This document shows, one piece after another, positions 1 to 11,915 of a stretch of DNA of 64,000 nt. The notes beneath the pieces are model-generated. The model had not been told where the DNA came from and ran no database searches. It worked only from the letters and a program-made list of their open reading frames with translations. The translations under genes and the position numbers were made by a program. This DNA is from Lathyrus oleraceus (taxonomy: Eukaryota > Streptophyta > Magnoliopsida > Fabales > Fabaceae), in assembly GCF_024323335.1 (NCBI RefSeq), contig NC_066579.1, positions 245,761,575-245,825,574 on the forward strand, in the 5' to 3' direction. Each line of letters opens with the position of its first letter. Within the stretch, counting starts at the first letter, position 1.

Positions 1-464
1 ACAAAAGACCTTAAGGCTTTTGGACCAATCAATTCACCAACTTGTTTTGAGATTTTTACCTCGAACTACGGGGTTTTGATCCTAATCTTTTTTAAGATGG
101 TACGTAGGCAATAAGTTTATCCATTTAAACACAAAATTGTAAATAACTTGTATATTCTCTTCTCATCTCCCCAATCATGTTTGCACAAACAAATTTTCAC
201 AAAAATACTAACCTTACAACAAGTGCAAAGGGCTCCCTAGGAGTACCTAAGATGTTTTGGGTGCTTAAAACCTTCCCATTGCATAACCAACCCCCTTACC
301 CCGATCTCTGACATTTTATTAGTTTTTGATTCGATAAAACTTCTCGGTTTTTATTCGCTTTCTAACCTTTACTTTGGATAAATAGAAGTGCGGTGGTGAC
401 TCGACTTGTATGGTTTACTTTTGATTTAGTCAATAAATCTAAAGGTAACGAATACCCCGCTACA
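1..464 (+). repeat. Ogre LTR, 3' terminal 464 bp (copy C)
   Basis: This stretch matches the last part of the two LTRs of Ogre copy A (about 21330-21797 and 51390-51859) base for base over long runs, and it ends at the same CCCGCTACA terminus. The 5' part lies outside the window. What follows is copia integrase sequence, not the tRNA-Arg-type primer site that follows the 5' LTR of copy A. It is therefore a 3' LTR or a solo LTR inserted into the copia element. The matching target duplication should be GGCTG just upstream of the LTR start, outside the window. Confidence 0.9.
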
Positions 465-2549
465 GGCTGAAGCAGTAAATACAACGTTCTATATTCAGAA
501 TAGAATCTCTGTAAGCCCTATTTTGGAGAAGACTTCTTATGAATTGTGTAAGGGAAGAAAGCCCAACATTTCTTACTTACGTCCTTTTGGATGCTCCTGT
601 TTTATTCTTAATACTAAAGAACATCTGAACAAGTTTGGTTCAAAAGCACAAAAAGGTATTATGTTAGGATACTCAGAGCGCTCTAAGGGCTACAGAGTAT
701 ACAACACAGAAACCTAAATTATGGAAGAATCAATACATATCAGATTTGATGATAAGCTTGACTTTGAAAAGTCAAAGGTACTTGAAAAAATTTCAGATCT
801 GGAGATAACTTTTGCAGGTTCTGACGAAAAGACTACAGAATCTAAGGAAGCTAAAAAGCAAAATCCAGAAACAACTGAAATTTCAACTATTCAGAAAAGA
901 TCAAGAAATCGTCCAAACATCTCTGAAGATTTGATTATGGGAAACAAGGATGAACCTATCAGAACAAGGTCTACATTCAAAGTATCTGAAGAAACTCCTA
1001 TGGGATTAGTGTCTCTGATTAAGCCTACTTCCTGTGATGCAGCATTTCAAGATAATGACTGGATTTTGGCAATGAAAGAAGAACTTGATCAATTCCCTAA
1101 GAATGACGTCTGGGATCTGGTTCGAAAGCCAAAAGGAACCCACGTCATTGGAACAAGATGGGTATTCAGAAACAAACTAAATGAAAAGGGAGAAGTAGTC
1201 AGAAACAAAGCACGACTAGTAGCACAAGGTTACAATCAACAAGAAGGAATTGACTACAACGAAAGCTTTGATCCAGTCTCCAGGTTAAAATCTATTCGCT
1301 TAGTTGTATCATTCGTTGTAAAACATTCCATCAAATTATATAAGATGGATGTCAAGTGCGCATTTTTAAATGGTTATATCTCAAAAGAAATGTATGTTCA
1401 CCAACCTCCAGGTTTTGAAAACCCTAAATGTCCCTAACATGTTTTTAAATTTAAAAAAAAAATTGTATGGTCTAAAGCAAGCTCCTAGAGCTTGGTATGA
1501 AAGACTAAGCACCTTTCTTCTGGATATGACTTTATTAGAGGAAAGGTTGATTCTACACTTTTCTATAAAAACATTAGAAATGGTCTCATGATATGTCAGA
1601 TATACGTTGATGTTATAATTTTTGTTTCAGCTAACCCCTCTGTTTGTCAAGATTTCTCTTAGTTAATGCAGGATGAATTTGAAATGAGTTTGATGCAAGA
1701 ACTAAAATTCTTTCTGGGAATTCAAATTAACCAAACTTCAGAAGCCACATATGTATACCAAAGCAAATACATAAAAGTCATTCTGAAGAAATTTGAAATG
1801 TCAGAATGCAAACCAGCAAAGACACCCATGCATCCAACCTGCATTCTGGAGAAAGAAGAAGTAAGTCAAAAGGTTTGTCAGAAGCTCTATCGTGGTATGA
1901 TAGACTCTCTTCTCTATCTGACGGCTACGCGGCTAGATATTCGTTTTAGTGTATGTCTATGTGCCAGATTCCAATCGGATCCAAGGGAATCTCACTTAAC
2001 AGCAGTAAGAGAATCCTAAGGCATCTGAAGGGAACACCTAACCTTGACCTGATGTATGAGAAAACATCAAAGTATAGACTCTCTGGATATTGTGATGCAG
2101 ATTATGCAGGAGACAGAATGGAACGTATAAGCACATCTAGAAATTGTCAGTTCTTGGGAAATAATCTTATATCCTGGGCCAACAAAAGACATTCAACCAT
2201 TGCACTTTCTATTGTAGAAGCAAAATATATATCAGCTTCATTATGCACTACTCAAATGCTCTGGATGAAGAATCAACTAGAAGATCTTCAGATATATGAG
2301 AGTAACATTCATATGTTTTGTGATAATACTGCTGCCATTTGTTTAAGTAAGAACCCTGTTCTATATTCCAGAGCAAAGCACATAGAAATAAAACATCATT
2401 TTATCAGAGACTATGTTTAGAAAGGGGTAATTTCTTTAAAATTCATAGATACAGACCACCAATAGGCTGATATCTTAACAAAACCCCTTGCTGAAGATAG
2501 ATTCTGATTCATTTTGAAACATTTAAAAATTGAAAATTGCCCAGAATGA
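465..2549 (+). pseudogene. Copia pol remnant: integrase end, RT, RNase H
   Basis: Integrase C-terminal residues (PFGCSCF, GYSERSKGYRVYN) run from about 520 to 717, where a TAA breaks the frame. RT follows with TRWVFRNKLNEKG, NKARLVAQGY and MDVKCAFLNG. The frame shifts near 1435, and KLYGLKQAPRAWYERL continues in another frame. The catalytic box around 1603-1614 reads Y-V-D-V instead of Y-V-D-D, so the second metal-binding aspartate is lost. RNase H is recognisable from about 2010 (GYCDADYAGD, then ADILTKPL near 2470) with further stops. The order integrase-RT-RNase H is diagnostic for Ty1/copia. The product would have been the replication polyprotein; this copy cannot make it. Confidence 0.88.
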
Positions 2550-2992
2550 ATTAAACGTGTGCTTCTCTGAAATGGAAAAATAAGGCTCTGAACATAAAAA
2601 TTGGTGTCTGATTCTGACTTTGATATTTCTAACAGTTAGAAGTCATCTGAATAAGCTATCCTTAGGATCGAATCTCTTGGTATTCCTGAAGATCAGATAG
2701 ATCAACACATGGTTTCTCTTGCGTCTGACTTTGGATCTTTTAGACACCTGTCTAGCAGAAATCAAGAGACAGACCCTTGAGATCTCCTCGAGCAGTGTGC
2801 TGATTTGTGGATTAGACATCCATCATTAGCTGTAATCAATTTCTCCCCTAGCGTGTCAACTCTTTTTCTGTGCCATCATTAAAATTAATTGTTCCTTTTC
2901 CATCTAACGTTTTCGTTTTACATGCCTTTCTTATGTATTTATAATTACCACACTTCACACTTTCACACTTTTCACTCACATCCTACACAAAC

Positions 2993-3019
2993 CTCTCTCT
3001 CTCTCTCTCTCTCTCTCTC
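2993..3019 (+). repeat. (CT)n microsatellite
   Basis: About 13 CT units lie between the copia pol remnant and the envelope-like ORF, in the untranslated spacer 2550-3109. I see no other gene in that spacer. Confidence 0.95.
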
Positions 3020-3109
3020 AAGCATTCTCGGCATCTTCAAATGTTCTTCAACAACTTCATCCTCTTCCTGGATTCCCAACAATAATCAGTATACAACTAC
3101 TCACAACAA

Positions 3110-5401
3110 ATGGAATCAATGGAACAACCTCCAAATTCTTCCCAATAAACCACTGCAACAACTGGTGTTATCTCCACTCCCATCTATAAAGAACCCCATA
3201 TTTTGGATCGTGAACCCCACATCAACCTTGCCACTCCGTTTGACAAGCTTGAAGTACTATGTGAATCTTTGGTTGATTTCGAGAATATGAAAAGAAATGG
3301 GATAGACCTCACTGAAGAACTTAGAAAGCAAGGGTGGGAAAACTACTTTCAAAGGCTCTATGGTCCCATTTACACATATCTGGTCAAGGAATTCTGGAGT
3401 TTTATAGATTCAGATGACCACTATATTGTGTCTAATGTTCTGGGGGTGAAGATCGTCATCACCGAGAAATCAATCGCTACCCTTCTGAACATGGAGAAGA
3501 CGGGGGGAAGACGTATTTACAACATTAACCCTAGGGAAAAATACATATCCCAGGAAATTTCTCCAACAATTTTCAAGCGGAACGCTGAGGGTAATTTGTC
3601 CAAGAACAAGGAACTTCACAAGAACCTCAGAGTCTGGCTGAAGATCATTTTGGGGAGTATTCACCATCGCCCATCGTCCAACTCTTCAGACTATATCAAC
3701 ACTAACCAGAAGTATATCCTCTACTGCCTACACAAAGGGCTCAAGCTAAATCTGTCAGCGCTGTTTTCAAGTACCTGAGGGATTCTGTAAGAGACACCAG
3801 GAAAAACATGAAGCCCATAACTTACATCCCTCTGGAAAGGCTAATATCTGACGTTCTAATAAAGAGCGGATTGGTGGATCATCTAATTTGCTACAATCTG
3901 ATGGAGGATGTAACTATTGACACTAGGAGGCCTCTGAATTCAAGAAATCTGAAGAGCATGGGTGTAATTGAGAAGATCTTGGTCAAGCCTTCGTTGGACA
4001 CCTCCTGGGAAGCCTTGAAAGATAAGAGTAAGATTCCAAATGGCCTCTACCTCTTCTCCAAGATTGATCCTCCAAAGGTCGTTACGCACTATCTGCAGGA
4101 TTTGGCCAACCAAGGAGTTGACATCTCAGATTTCTCTATGGACTGGCTACCTGAGCATCCATCAAATTTTATGAAGAGACAACAGGAGCCTTTTGAGAAG
4201 TCGAGAAAGGCTAAGAGAGCAAAGTTGGGGGAACATTTTGTATCAAGACCTCCTGTCCCTCTAGTCTCCTCCTCTACATCTCCAAGTAAGTCTCTGCCTC
4301 CTAACTCTCCGTCTTTTCAATGAAGGCAGCTTGCTTTTTCCCTTCCTCAAACCTCACCAACATACACACACGCTGAACCCTCACCCTCCACCACCAAACC
4401 CTCTGAAACACCTACCTCTAACCCACCATCACCCCCTTCTTAAAAAATATAACCTTACCACCACAACCTTGCCCATATTTGAAGCTGAAATGTTCAATGA
4501 ACCCATATCACCACCTTCTTCAACACCTTCATCCCCACCTTAATACACTATCTCCTCTGATTCAGAGCCATCTGACCCCCAATCTCCCACTCTGGCTCAA
4601 CTTCAGGCTCGTGCCCTCTCCATACACAACCAACTTGAACCAAAAACTAACATTCCATCACCATTTGAACAACCACCAACACCTCCATCTGAACCACCCT
4701 TCAAAACACCCTTTGAAAACCCAATCATCCATAACTATGAATCTCCCATTGGAACAACCCCTTCACCACCAGCACCTACATCTCCTATCTCTGAACCAAC
4801 ACCTACCTTCCCCACCCTGGAAGAAGCAATAACCTTATTTGTTGAGTCTTCAGTGGAGAAGATCAGATCATTATCTGAGAACTCTGGTATCAGTGATGAT
4901 CCCTCTGCAGTGAGGATTCACTGGAACAGAGTGATCAGATGGATGACCTTTGAGGCTTTCAAGATGAAAGGCATATCTGAATAAGTCCAAAACGACTTCA
5001 TCGGAGAAGCTAGAGAGAGGCTGCAGGTACGTTTGGCTAGAGAAGCTGAAGAGAAAGCCATAAGAGAAGCAGAAGAGAAGGTCCGTTTGGAAGAAGAGCA
5101 AAGAGAAAGAGAAGCTGCAGAGAAGGTTGTTGTTGCTGCTGAAGCTGAAGGAAAAGCAAAAGCTAATGCTGAAGAAGCAGCACACGTAGCTGCAGAAGAA
5201 ACTGCAAAGGCAAGAAATAATGCTATGGCTCAGGGGGAGAAATCTCATTCTGATTTCGCTTCTCTCGTCCTAAAGACTTTGGAAGAGCTACAGAAGGAGC
5301 AACAGATAGTGAGAGCAAGACTGGACCAACAGGACTTCATCAACAACAACATTCAGAACCTGCTGACTCAGCTGCTCCAGAGGATGCCTCCGATTCTCTG
5401 A
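3110..5401 (+). pseudogene. Sirevirus envelope-like ORF, broken
   Basis: This is the extra ORF that many Sireviruses carry between pol and the 3' LTR, called envelope-like in SIRE1; its function is unproven. The first in-frame ATG is at 3110 and a TAA follows about 12 codons later. The N-terminal globular part runs to about 3778 (ENYFQRLYGP, VKEFWSFID, LRVWLKIILGSIHHRPS). It continues in a shifted frame 3790-4323 (ITYIPLERLISDVL). Then comes a long proline/serine/threonine-rich stretch (about 4230-4810) with more stops. The C-terminus, about 4990-5401, is a highly charged Ala/Glu/Lys/Arg region that looks like a long coiled coil and ends in NLLTQLLQRMPPIL. A proline-rich middle and C-terminal coiled coil are what has been described for SIRE1-type proteins. 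I see no convincing signal peptide. Confidence 0.75.
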
Positions 5402-5859
5402 ACCCTTAGGCACTTAGGATTTGTTTATTATTTTCCTTACTTTCTTATCTGCTATTTATTCTCTGTGTTTTTCTCTCTTCCTTGAATTACTTTATCTGTA
5501 ATTCTCCTTCTCATATATGAATTATATTTTGACTTCTATATTTTTTGTGGTAAGTCTTTTTGAGTCTGACAAAAAGGGGGAGAATAAAAACAGCTCTGAT
5601 GAAATAATATATAAGCCTCTTGCTGCACTGCGCACATTTAAAATCTCTTATGAAAATTGTAAGCTATTCAAGAAATATCTAAGGTAAAAACTGGCTGTTA
5701 CGCAAGGAGATCTGGTAAGAACATCTAAAAATTTATTATGATCTATCTCAGGGGGAGTCGTCACTTATCTGACTATGAGATAATTTTTTAAATCCTTGTT
5801 AAAGTATCATTGTTTCATCCTTACTTTGAGGTTTTTGTCATCATCAAAAAGGGAGAGAT
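5402..5859 (+). other. Sirevirus 3' untranslated region with polypurine tracts
   Basis: No gene is present. The stretch holds three purine-rich blocks, AAAAAGGGGGAGAA near 5569, AGGGGGAG near 5749 and AAAAAGGGAGAG at 5846-5857. The last one directly precedes the LTR and is the likely plus-strand primer. Several polypurine-like blocks before the 3' LTR are a known habit of Sireviruses. Confidence 0.7.
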
Positions 5860-6919
5860 TGAAAGAACAAGATTTTGTGTCTACAATTCATCTCTAAGGT
5901 TTTGATGATAACAAAGGATGAAATAAATTGGTACCCTAACATGATTTATCTAAGTGTGCAGGACTCTAATCGAAAAGGGTCAGATTGACATATATCGGAT
6001 ATACATGAATGTCCATAATGACCACTTAGAAGTTATTCAAGCAGAGGTTCTGATGTTGAAAAAAATAAAGCGCACAAGTTCTACGTAGAAAGAAGTATCA
6101 TACACTCTGACTCTGAACAGTGCACTCCAGGATCTGATGTTTTTAACTCCGAACAAATCACTATCAGATAGACATCAAGAACCTCTAAAGTCAACTAGCT
6201 TTAAGCAACTATCTGAAGATACACACGCTGAACAGAAACATCTGAGCTCTACGTACTCTGACTCAGAATGATCACCAAGACTTAGCTGTGAAGTCTTCTG
6301 CTTTTGGCCATAATCTATTTTTGGAAGAGAGTTAATGCACTCCAAATTTTTTATGGAAAGGAGAAAGATATTAATGACATTAAAAGTCCATCATTGCCAA
6401 GATTTCCTCATCCAATGGTCTCTTCATCAAAACTCTATATAAAGGATGGACCATCTTCATAACAAGATAACGAAGCACACGCGAATACTGCAAACAAATC
6501 AAATCTCTTTTATTCTTGTTCATTCTATTTTACACGAGTTATTGCTCTAAGTGTGAAATACTTCTGTTCTCATATTGTGTAACTTCTGCTTACCTAGAAG
6601 CACTAAGCACATAACTGTATTTTTCATTACTTGCTGAATATTCCTCAAGTGATGTGTGAAGTCTGTAAACTTGAGAGGGCTAAGAGTTCTTTATCTACTT
6701 AGACACTCTATGTTGTAATATTTCAAGATTAGTTGATTAAGTCCTTGATAAAGGCGAAATCACCTTGGTCGGGTGGACTGGAGTAACTTTGAATTTTAAG
6801 CGAACCAGGATAAACTTCTGTGTTGATAGCATTATTTTTCGCATGTGTTTTATTTACAAAAGTTTTTATTATTTGGAGAAATAATTCAAACCCCCCTTTC
6901 TTGTTTTTCTCTACCTTCA
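5860..6919 (+). repeat. Sirevirus 3' LTR
   Basis: The LTR begins TGAAAGAAC right after the purine tract and ends CTACCTTCA, giving 1060 bp. A TATA box (TATATAAA, 6436-6443) lies about 577 bases in. The end, a C-rich run followed by TTTCTTG and CCTTCA, is typical of SIRE-type LTRs. The partner LTR is not in the window, so the ends rest on the TG...CA rule and position only. Confidence 0.75.
6436..6443 (+). promoter_or_regulatory. TATA box of Sirevirus LTR
   Basis: TATATAAA lies in a GC-richer context in the middle of the LTR, where U3 would end. Transcription would start about 30 bases downstream. Confidence 0.55.
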
Positions 6920-7822
6920 ACACTCGTCCTTTAGGATCAACTATTATCGAGTATTCAACTGTTGGATTTGTCTTTATTTTTAATATCCGCTGACTTCTCC
7001 TTCTTTCGAGTGCCCTAATAATTATTTTTCTTTTGCTTCTCTTTTTTTCAATCATCAGATGCCCTCATTTGTACTAATGTTGCACAGCTACCCCAAACTT
7101 AAAGGTTATTATCCCAACAACAACCTCAAACTTAGAATGAACATAAATCTAATAACTCACATAAATTCTCTGAACATGGTGGGGAAGTGTTTAGACTATG
7201 GGTTAATATGATGTGGTTTTTAAAACAAACAAATGGGTAAAGGCTCAAATGGGATTAACAATGGATAATAATAAAAAGGATGGCTAGAAAGGCTCATGGG
7301 TAAAAAAATGTGTCTTAGTGTGTGTAATCATGCAACCGAAATCAGAAAAGAATGTATGCAAGTTCTGAATGATAAAGACATACATGAATGCTCTCTTATG
7401 ATGTACATTGTGTTTGGCTTTTTCTCCTCTCGCCGTGTTGGGTAGAGCTAGCAACCTCTGCAATACCTCTTGCTCGACGTGGCTTCTCAATCAGTTGTGA
7501 TAAACCTGCTCAACTTTCATTCCAACTCAATTAAACTAATTAGATCAGTTAGAAGTATATGAAAAAAATATTTTGGCGATTTAACATGCACAAAGGTCAC
7601 ACATGCCTTCTGTTTGGGTACTTTTCACACAACCACTAAAGCTACCATTATCATATTACTAGATGAAAGTAAACAACCAGAAAATAAACAAACTTAAAGC
7701 AAATAAAACTCAGAAATTAATATAAAATTGAAACTATAAAATAAAAATTATGAATTATTTTCTTGGGTTGCCTCCCAAGCAACGCTTATTTATCGTCATT
7801 AGCTTGACGCCTCTTTCCCCTA

Positions 7823-10347
7823 TTATGGGGGGTACTTCAGCTTCCACACCTTGTTGCTTATCTTTTCCAAAACCAAGAAACCGTCTTTTTCAGAGGTATG
7901 TGCTACTTTATGCCACAAGTCACTTCCAACTTCCATATCCTTACCTTGATACTGCTTTATCTTCTTTCTCATGGCTTTTAGAATGGAAATAGGAGTTTTT
8001 CCACTCGGGGTTACTAATGTAGGTGATACCAGTCGAGATGGATTTCTTGAGACTTTTTCCGATGTTGGCATGTTACTTTGGCCTTTCACATTTGTCTTGA
8101 TCATGCCTACTTGATAGTGATTTTCTTTTTCCTTACTTCCTGTCTTCAAGCACATTCAAGGTTATTTCATCATCATAAACTTTTAAAGTCAGTGTACCAT
8201 GTTCTATGTCGAAATTGCATCGACTTGTTCACATGAATGGTCACCCAAGAATGATATGTGTCTCTTCATCCTCATATGCATTCTTTATAGAGTGATTTGC
8301 TAATTTCATATTTGTCCTTGTATCACTGAAATTTCAAATACCAAGCCTTTGATAGATTGACAATGGCATCAGATTCACACTGGCTCTTGAATCAATTAGT
8401 ACCTTCTTGAAAGAACGATCTTTTATAGTGCATGGTACTGTGACAGATCCAGGATCCTTTTACTTGATTGGGATTCTCCTACCTGGTGATATTGCACTGC
8501 ATTTTTCATTAAAGGTTATCGACCCATCTCCTATTGGTCTCTTTTTAGAGATTACCTCTTTTATAAATTTTTGGTACATGGGCATTTGCTCTAGTGCTTC
8601 AAAGAAAAGCATATTGATCTCTAACTTTTTGAATATTGTGATGAATTTCTCAAAGTTTTCCTCTTTTGGGTCCTTCTTTTTCACTTTCTGAGGGTAAGGT
8701 AACTTAATCACAGGTTAAGCCTCATTTTTATTTTTATCTTCAGTTGGATTTATGGGTGGTATAACTTCTTCTGGTTCTTTTTTATTCTCCCTCACTTCCA
8801 GATCTACCTCTATGACATGGTCATGATTTGTTGCCTTCTCGTCTTCATCTTTGGAAACTTTTTTACTTCTTGTTGTGACAATATTAACATTCTCATGATG
8901 TCTCGGATTTTGTAATGTTGCACTCAGAAGGGTGCCTTGAGCTTGATTTGAGAGTTGTTGTGCTATTTGACCCATATGAATTTCAAGACTTTTGAAAGAA
9001 GCAGTAATGTTCCTCTGATTATTTCTTGTTTCTTCTTGGAACTAGGAATTCTGAGATACCATCTTTTCAATGGCAAGTTCCTAATCGACCTTTTTGGGTG
9101 CTTGTTGCTGATACTGCTATTGTTGTGGTGGGTACTGTTGTTGCTGTTGTTGATTTTGATATTGAATAGGACCCTATGTTTGAACATTCCCTTGTTGATC
9201 TTTCCAGGAGAAATTTGGATTGTTCTTCCAACCCTAATTATAAGTGTTAGAATATGGGTTATTCTACTTCAGAAAATTTATCTCTTCATTTTATTGTGCG
9301 GTTGCAACGCAATGCATAGAAAAACAGGGTCCCACACAAATCTCACAATTAACAACTTGAACAGGTTGAACTTGGCCTACTTTTTGAGTACCTATATTCA
9401 TAGCCTTAAGTCTTCTCTCAACTTTAACAACAACTTGGTCTTCCATCTTCATAACTTGGTTAGTAAGTTTCAAATTGATCACACCCTCTAGTTTCTCACA
9501 CTTCAATCACATAATTCTAGATGTTCATTTGCAACAATGGCTTCTATGATCTTCTTAATATCAGTGGTTAATGTAAAGTTGGATGAGCCAACCACAACTG
9601 TATCAATTAGTTGTTTGGTCTTAAATTTGTCATTAACAAACATTTGCATATGTTCAGTCTAATCCAAGTTATGAGTAGGACAAGCAACCAGTAACCTTTT
9701 AAATCTCTTGTACGTATCACCTAGTGATTCACCCTCCTTCTGCTTAAAATTCACAATATCATATCTTTTTTTAATATAAAGAAAATTAGGAAACTATTCA
9801 TTCAGAAAATTTGTTTCCATCTGTTCCCAGGTAGTAATACTTCCGGTTGGTAATGAGTAAAACCATTCTTCGGCATTTTCAGCTAGAGTGAACGAAAACA
9901 TTCTCAATTTTTTGCTTCTTCAGAGTGCCTATCCATTTTCAAAGTAGTGCTCATAGTAAGAAACCTTTGTAGATGTTTATTTGCATATTCATTTATTTTA
10001 CCTATAAAAGGCCTCTTCTCAAGCGGACAAATGGTTGTTGGGTGCAATTGAAAATTTGGGACATTCACTGGTCGACTCATTATAGTCAAACGACCCAATG
10101 GGCATTTGCTCCTCCATAATCCCCAAGAAGTATTTCTTGTGGTTCATCCATAATTGGGTATTCTCTATCTTCGTCAGATTCTGTATATGAGTACTCATAA
10201 ATTTCTACCTCTTTTTTCATGTTCGGAATCCAAAATTTCTGCTTCTAAGGCGGCCAACCTTGCTTTCGTAGCTTGTTTGAGTTGAGCGTGCAATGTTCTT
10301 TCTGGTTCTGCGTCAAAAGTAAAATCAGTTAAGGATTTTCCTTGCAT
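7823..10347 (-). pseudogene. Athila gag-protease remnant
   Basis: The likely start is the ATG at 10347-10345. Gag fragments are readable in several frames: NEYANKHLQRFLTMSTTLKM near 9970, then a cysteine-rich piece, VNCEICVGPCFSMHC, near 9310-9350 that looks like a damaged zinc knuckle. Further on are QLSNQAQGTLLSATLQNPR and NIVTTRSKK (8960-8860), typical of the Athila gag C-terminus. The region at 8711-8460 (KFITIFKKLEINMLFFEALEQMPMYQKFIKEV) precedes the protease in Athila polyproteins. Decayed protease-like sequence follows to about 7823. Many stops and frameshifts are present, so it encodes no working protein. Confidence 0.75.
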
Positions 10348-10483
10348 ATAAATATTACACAAAGATTAGTAATAACAAAAAATATCCATAAAATAGAAGA
10401 AAAAAACTGAAATTTATAATTTTAGTTGCAGAGCAACAAAATTTTAACTGAACTAAATCTATGAACTCTATAATATTTGGCAG

Positions 10484-10501
10484 TCCCCAACAACGGTGCC
10501 A
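10484..10501 (-). other. Primer binding site, tRNA-Asp type
   Basis: On the minus strand this reads TGGCACCGTTGTTGGGGA. It matches the Athila-type primer site TGGCGCCGTTGCCGGGGA except for two changes at former CpG sites (G to A and C to T), as expected for methylated, ageing DNA. It sits six bases from the LTR end at 10508. Confidence 0.8.
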
Positions 10502-10507
10502 AAAATT

Positions 10508-10625
10508 TGATCGGTAAATTAGCCAGTGTACTGATCTGCCAATGTAGTAATAAAAAAAGGGAAATCCCCATTATCGATCTCAAGGACTACATGGTAATAC
10601 AGAGTTCTAGATTAATTTCAATTAA
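10508..10625 (-). repeat. Athila 5' LTR, terminal stub
   Basis: On the minus strand the stub ends CCGATCA just before the primer site. Only about 120 bases survive. Beyond 10625 the sequence becomes a plus-strand Tat-lineage integrase, so the rest of the LTR was lost or replaced. The 10625 boundary is approximate. Confidence 0.6.
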
Positions 10626-10639
10626 ACAAAATTCTTCGC

Positions 10640-11747
10640 CATAAAATGTTGCATGCATACTTGGAGATGCTACACGATCGTAAAAGAAATCCATGAGGGT
10701 TTTGAAGGGATCCACGCCATTGGAGATGTTATGGCCAAGAAAATTCTTCGAGATGGTTACTACTGGACGACTATGGAGTATGATTGTTTGAACTATGTCA
10801 AAAGGTGCCACAAATTCCAAATCTATGTTGACAAGATTCATGTACCACCAACTTCTTTAAACATCTTGACATCACTGTGGCCCTTCTCTATGTGGGGAAT
10901 AAATATGATTGAAATGATCGAATCAAAAGCTTCGAATGGTCATCGCTTTATTTTAGTCGCTATCAATTACTTCACTAAATGGGTGGAAGTTACTTCATAC
11001 ACCAATGTCACTCGACAAGTGCTTACATAGTTTATTAAAAAAGAAATAATTTATCGCTACAGAGTTCCTAGCAAAATTATTACCGAGAATTCCAGTAACC
11101 TGAATAATTAAATGATGAAAGAGTTGTGTGGGAGCTTCAAAATTGAACACCACAACTCTCCACCCTATCGGCCCAAGTTGAATGGCATCATGGAAGCAGT
11201 GAATAAGAATATAAAAAAGATTATCCAAAAAATGGTAAAAAAAACCTACAAAGATTGGCATGAGATGCTTCCCTTCGCTTTACATGGCTACAGAATTTCA
11301 GTACACATATCTATTGGGGCAACTCCATTCTCCCTTGTATATGGCATGGAAGTTGCCCTTCCAATCGAGGTTAAAATCCCTTCAATAAGGGTCATCATGG
11401 AAGCCAAGCTTGATGAAGAATAATGGATCCAATCTAGGTTTGATCAGATGAATCTCATAAAAGAAAAGTGATTGACTGCTCTTTGCCATGGTCAGTTATA
11501 CCAAAGACGACTCAAGAACGCTTTTGAAAAAAAGGTTTGCCCTCGTGAATTTTGAGAAGGTGATCTAGTTCTCAAGAAATACTTGCCAATACATTCATAT
11601 CCATAAGGCAAGTGGACTCATACCTATGAATGGCCATTTGTCGTAAAGAAGCCCTTCTTAGGAAGAGCCTTGATCCTCACCACCATGGATAGAGAGGAGT
11701 TTCCACTTCCAGTGAACTCTGATGCAGTCAAAAAGTATTATGCCTAG
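10640..11747 (+). pseudogene. Tat/Ogre-lineage integrase, decayed
   Basis: The sequence is clearly related to the integrases of Ogre copies A and B. The zinc-binding end (YVKRCHKFQIYVDKIHVPPT, second Cys of the C-x2-C pair replaced by Phe) is followed by the catalytic core. The first catalytic Asp has become Asn in WGINMIEM. The second Asp is also altered (IITENSSN, Asp to Glu). The Glu survives in form (LNGIMEAVNK). The C-terminal part is readable to KKYYA followed by TAG at 11745-11747. At least six in-frame stops occur, for example at 11027-11030 and 11109. It is the most decayed of the four Tat-lineage integrases in the window, hence probably the oldest insertion. Confidence 0.85.
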
Positions 11748-11770
11748 AAAAATGATGAACAAAGTTCCCC

Positions 11771-11915
11771 CTAGGTTGATATCCGAAAAGACAACCTGGG
11801 CAAAAATGGGTATCCTAGTGGACCAAAAAAAGAAATGTTCGGGTAAAAATTAGGGATCAAAAATAAAAAATATATAGTAAGCCCGCTAAGTCGAAAACCT
11901 TAAAAGGTGATTTAG
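11771..11915 (+). other. Post-pol hairpin series, decayed copy
   Basis: Two imperfect hairpins begin 24 bases after the pol stop. Unit 1 (11771-11799) pairs CTAGGTTG with CAACCTGG. Unit 2 (11886-11915) pairs CTAAGTC with GATTTAG and closes with ACCT-TAAA-AGGT. They match in position and layout the better preserved series in Ogre A, Ogre B and element N. Confidence 0.6.

Larger units (their letters stand above)
465..6919 (+). mobile_element. Ty1/copia element of SIRE/Sirevirus type, 3' part
   Basis: The remnant has the copia order: end of integrase, RT, RNase H, a further envelope-like ORF, a purine-rich tract and a 3' LTR. The extra ORF after pol and the LTR terminus CCTTCA point to the Sirevirus (SIRE1/Maximus-like) lineage. 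The 5' part (LTR, gag, protease, most of integrase) is missing here because an Ogre LTR lies at 1-464. It may continue beyond the left edge. The reading frames contain several stops and frameshifts, so the copy is dead. Confidence 0.85.
6920..10625 (-). mobile_element. Athila-type Ty3/gypsy remnant, 5' half, minus strand
   Basis: Read on the minus strand from 10625 downward: a stub of LTR, a tRNA-Asp-type primer site, a broken gag and a broken protease region. RT, RNase H and integrase are absent. The gag and protease fragments resemble Athila-family proteins of plants. The Sirevirus begins directly at 6919, so the Athila remnant may have been the target of that insertion. 6920-7750 has no recognisable gene. 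Confidence 0.75.

Noticed and set aside
4331..4832. His/Pro-rich proteins in two frames
   Set aside because: These are alternative frames of the proline-rich middle of the broken Sirevirus envelope-like ORF, not separate genes.
6729..7055. Minus-strand ORF of 108 codons
   Set aside because: It runs across the Sirevirus LTR border at 6919, so at least half of it is an accidental frame through an LTR end. I could not recognise the rest.
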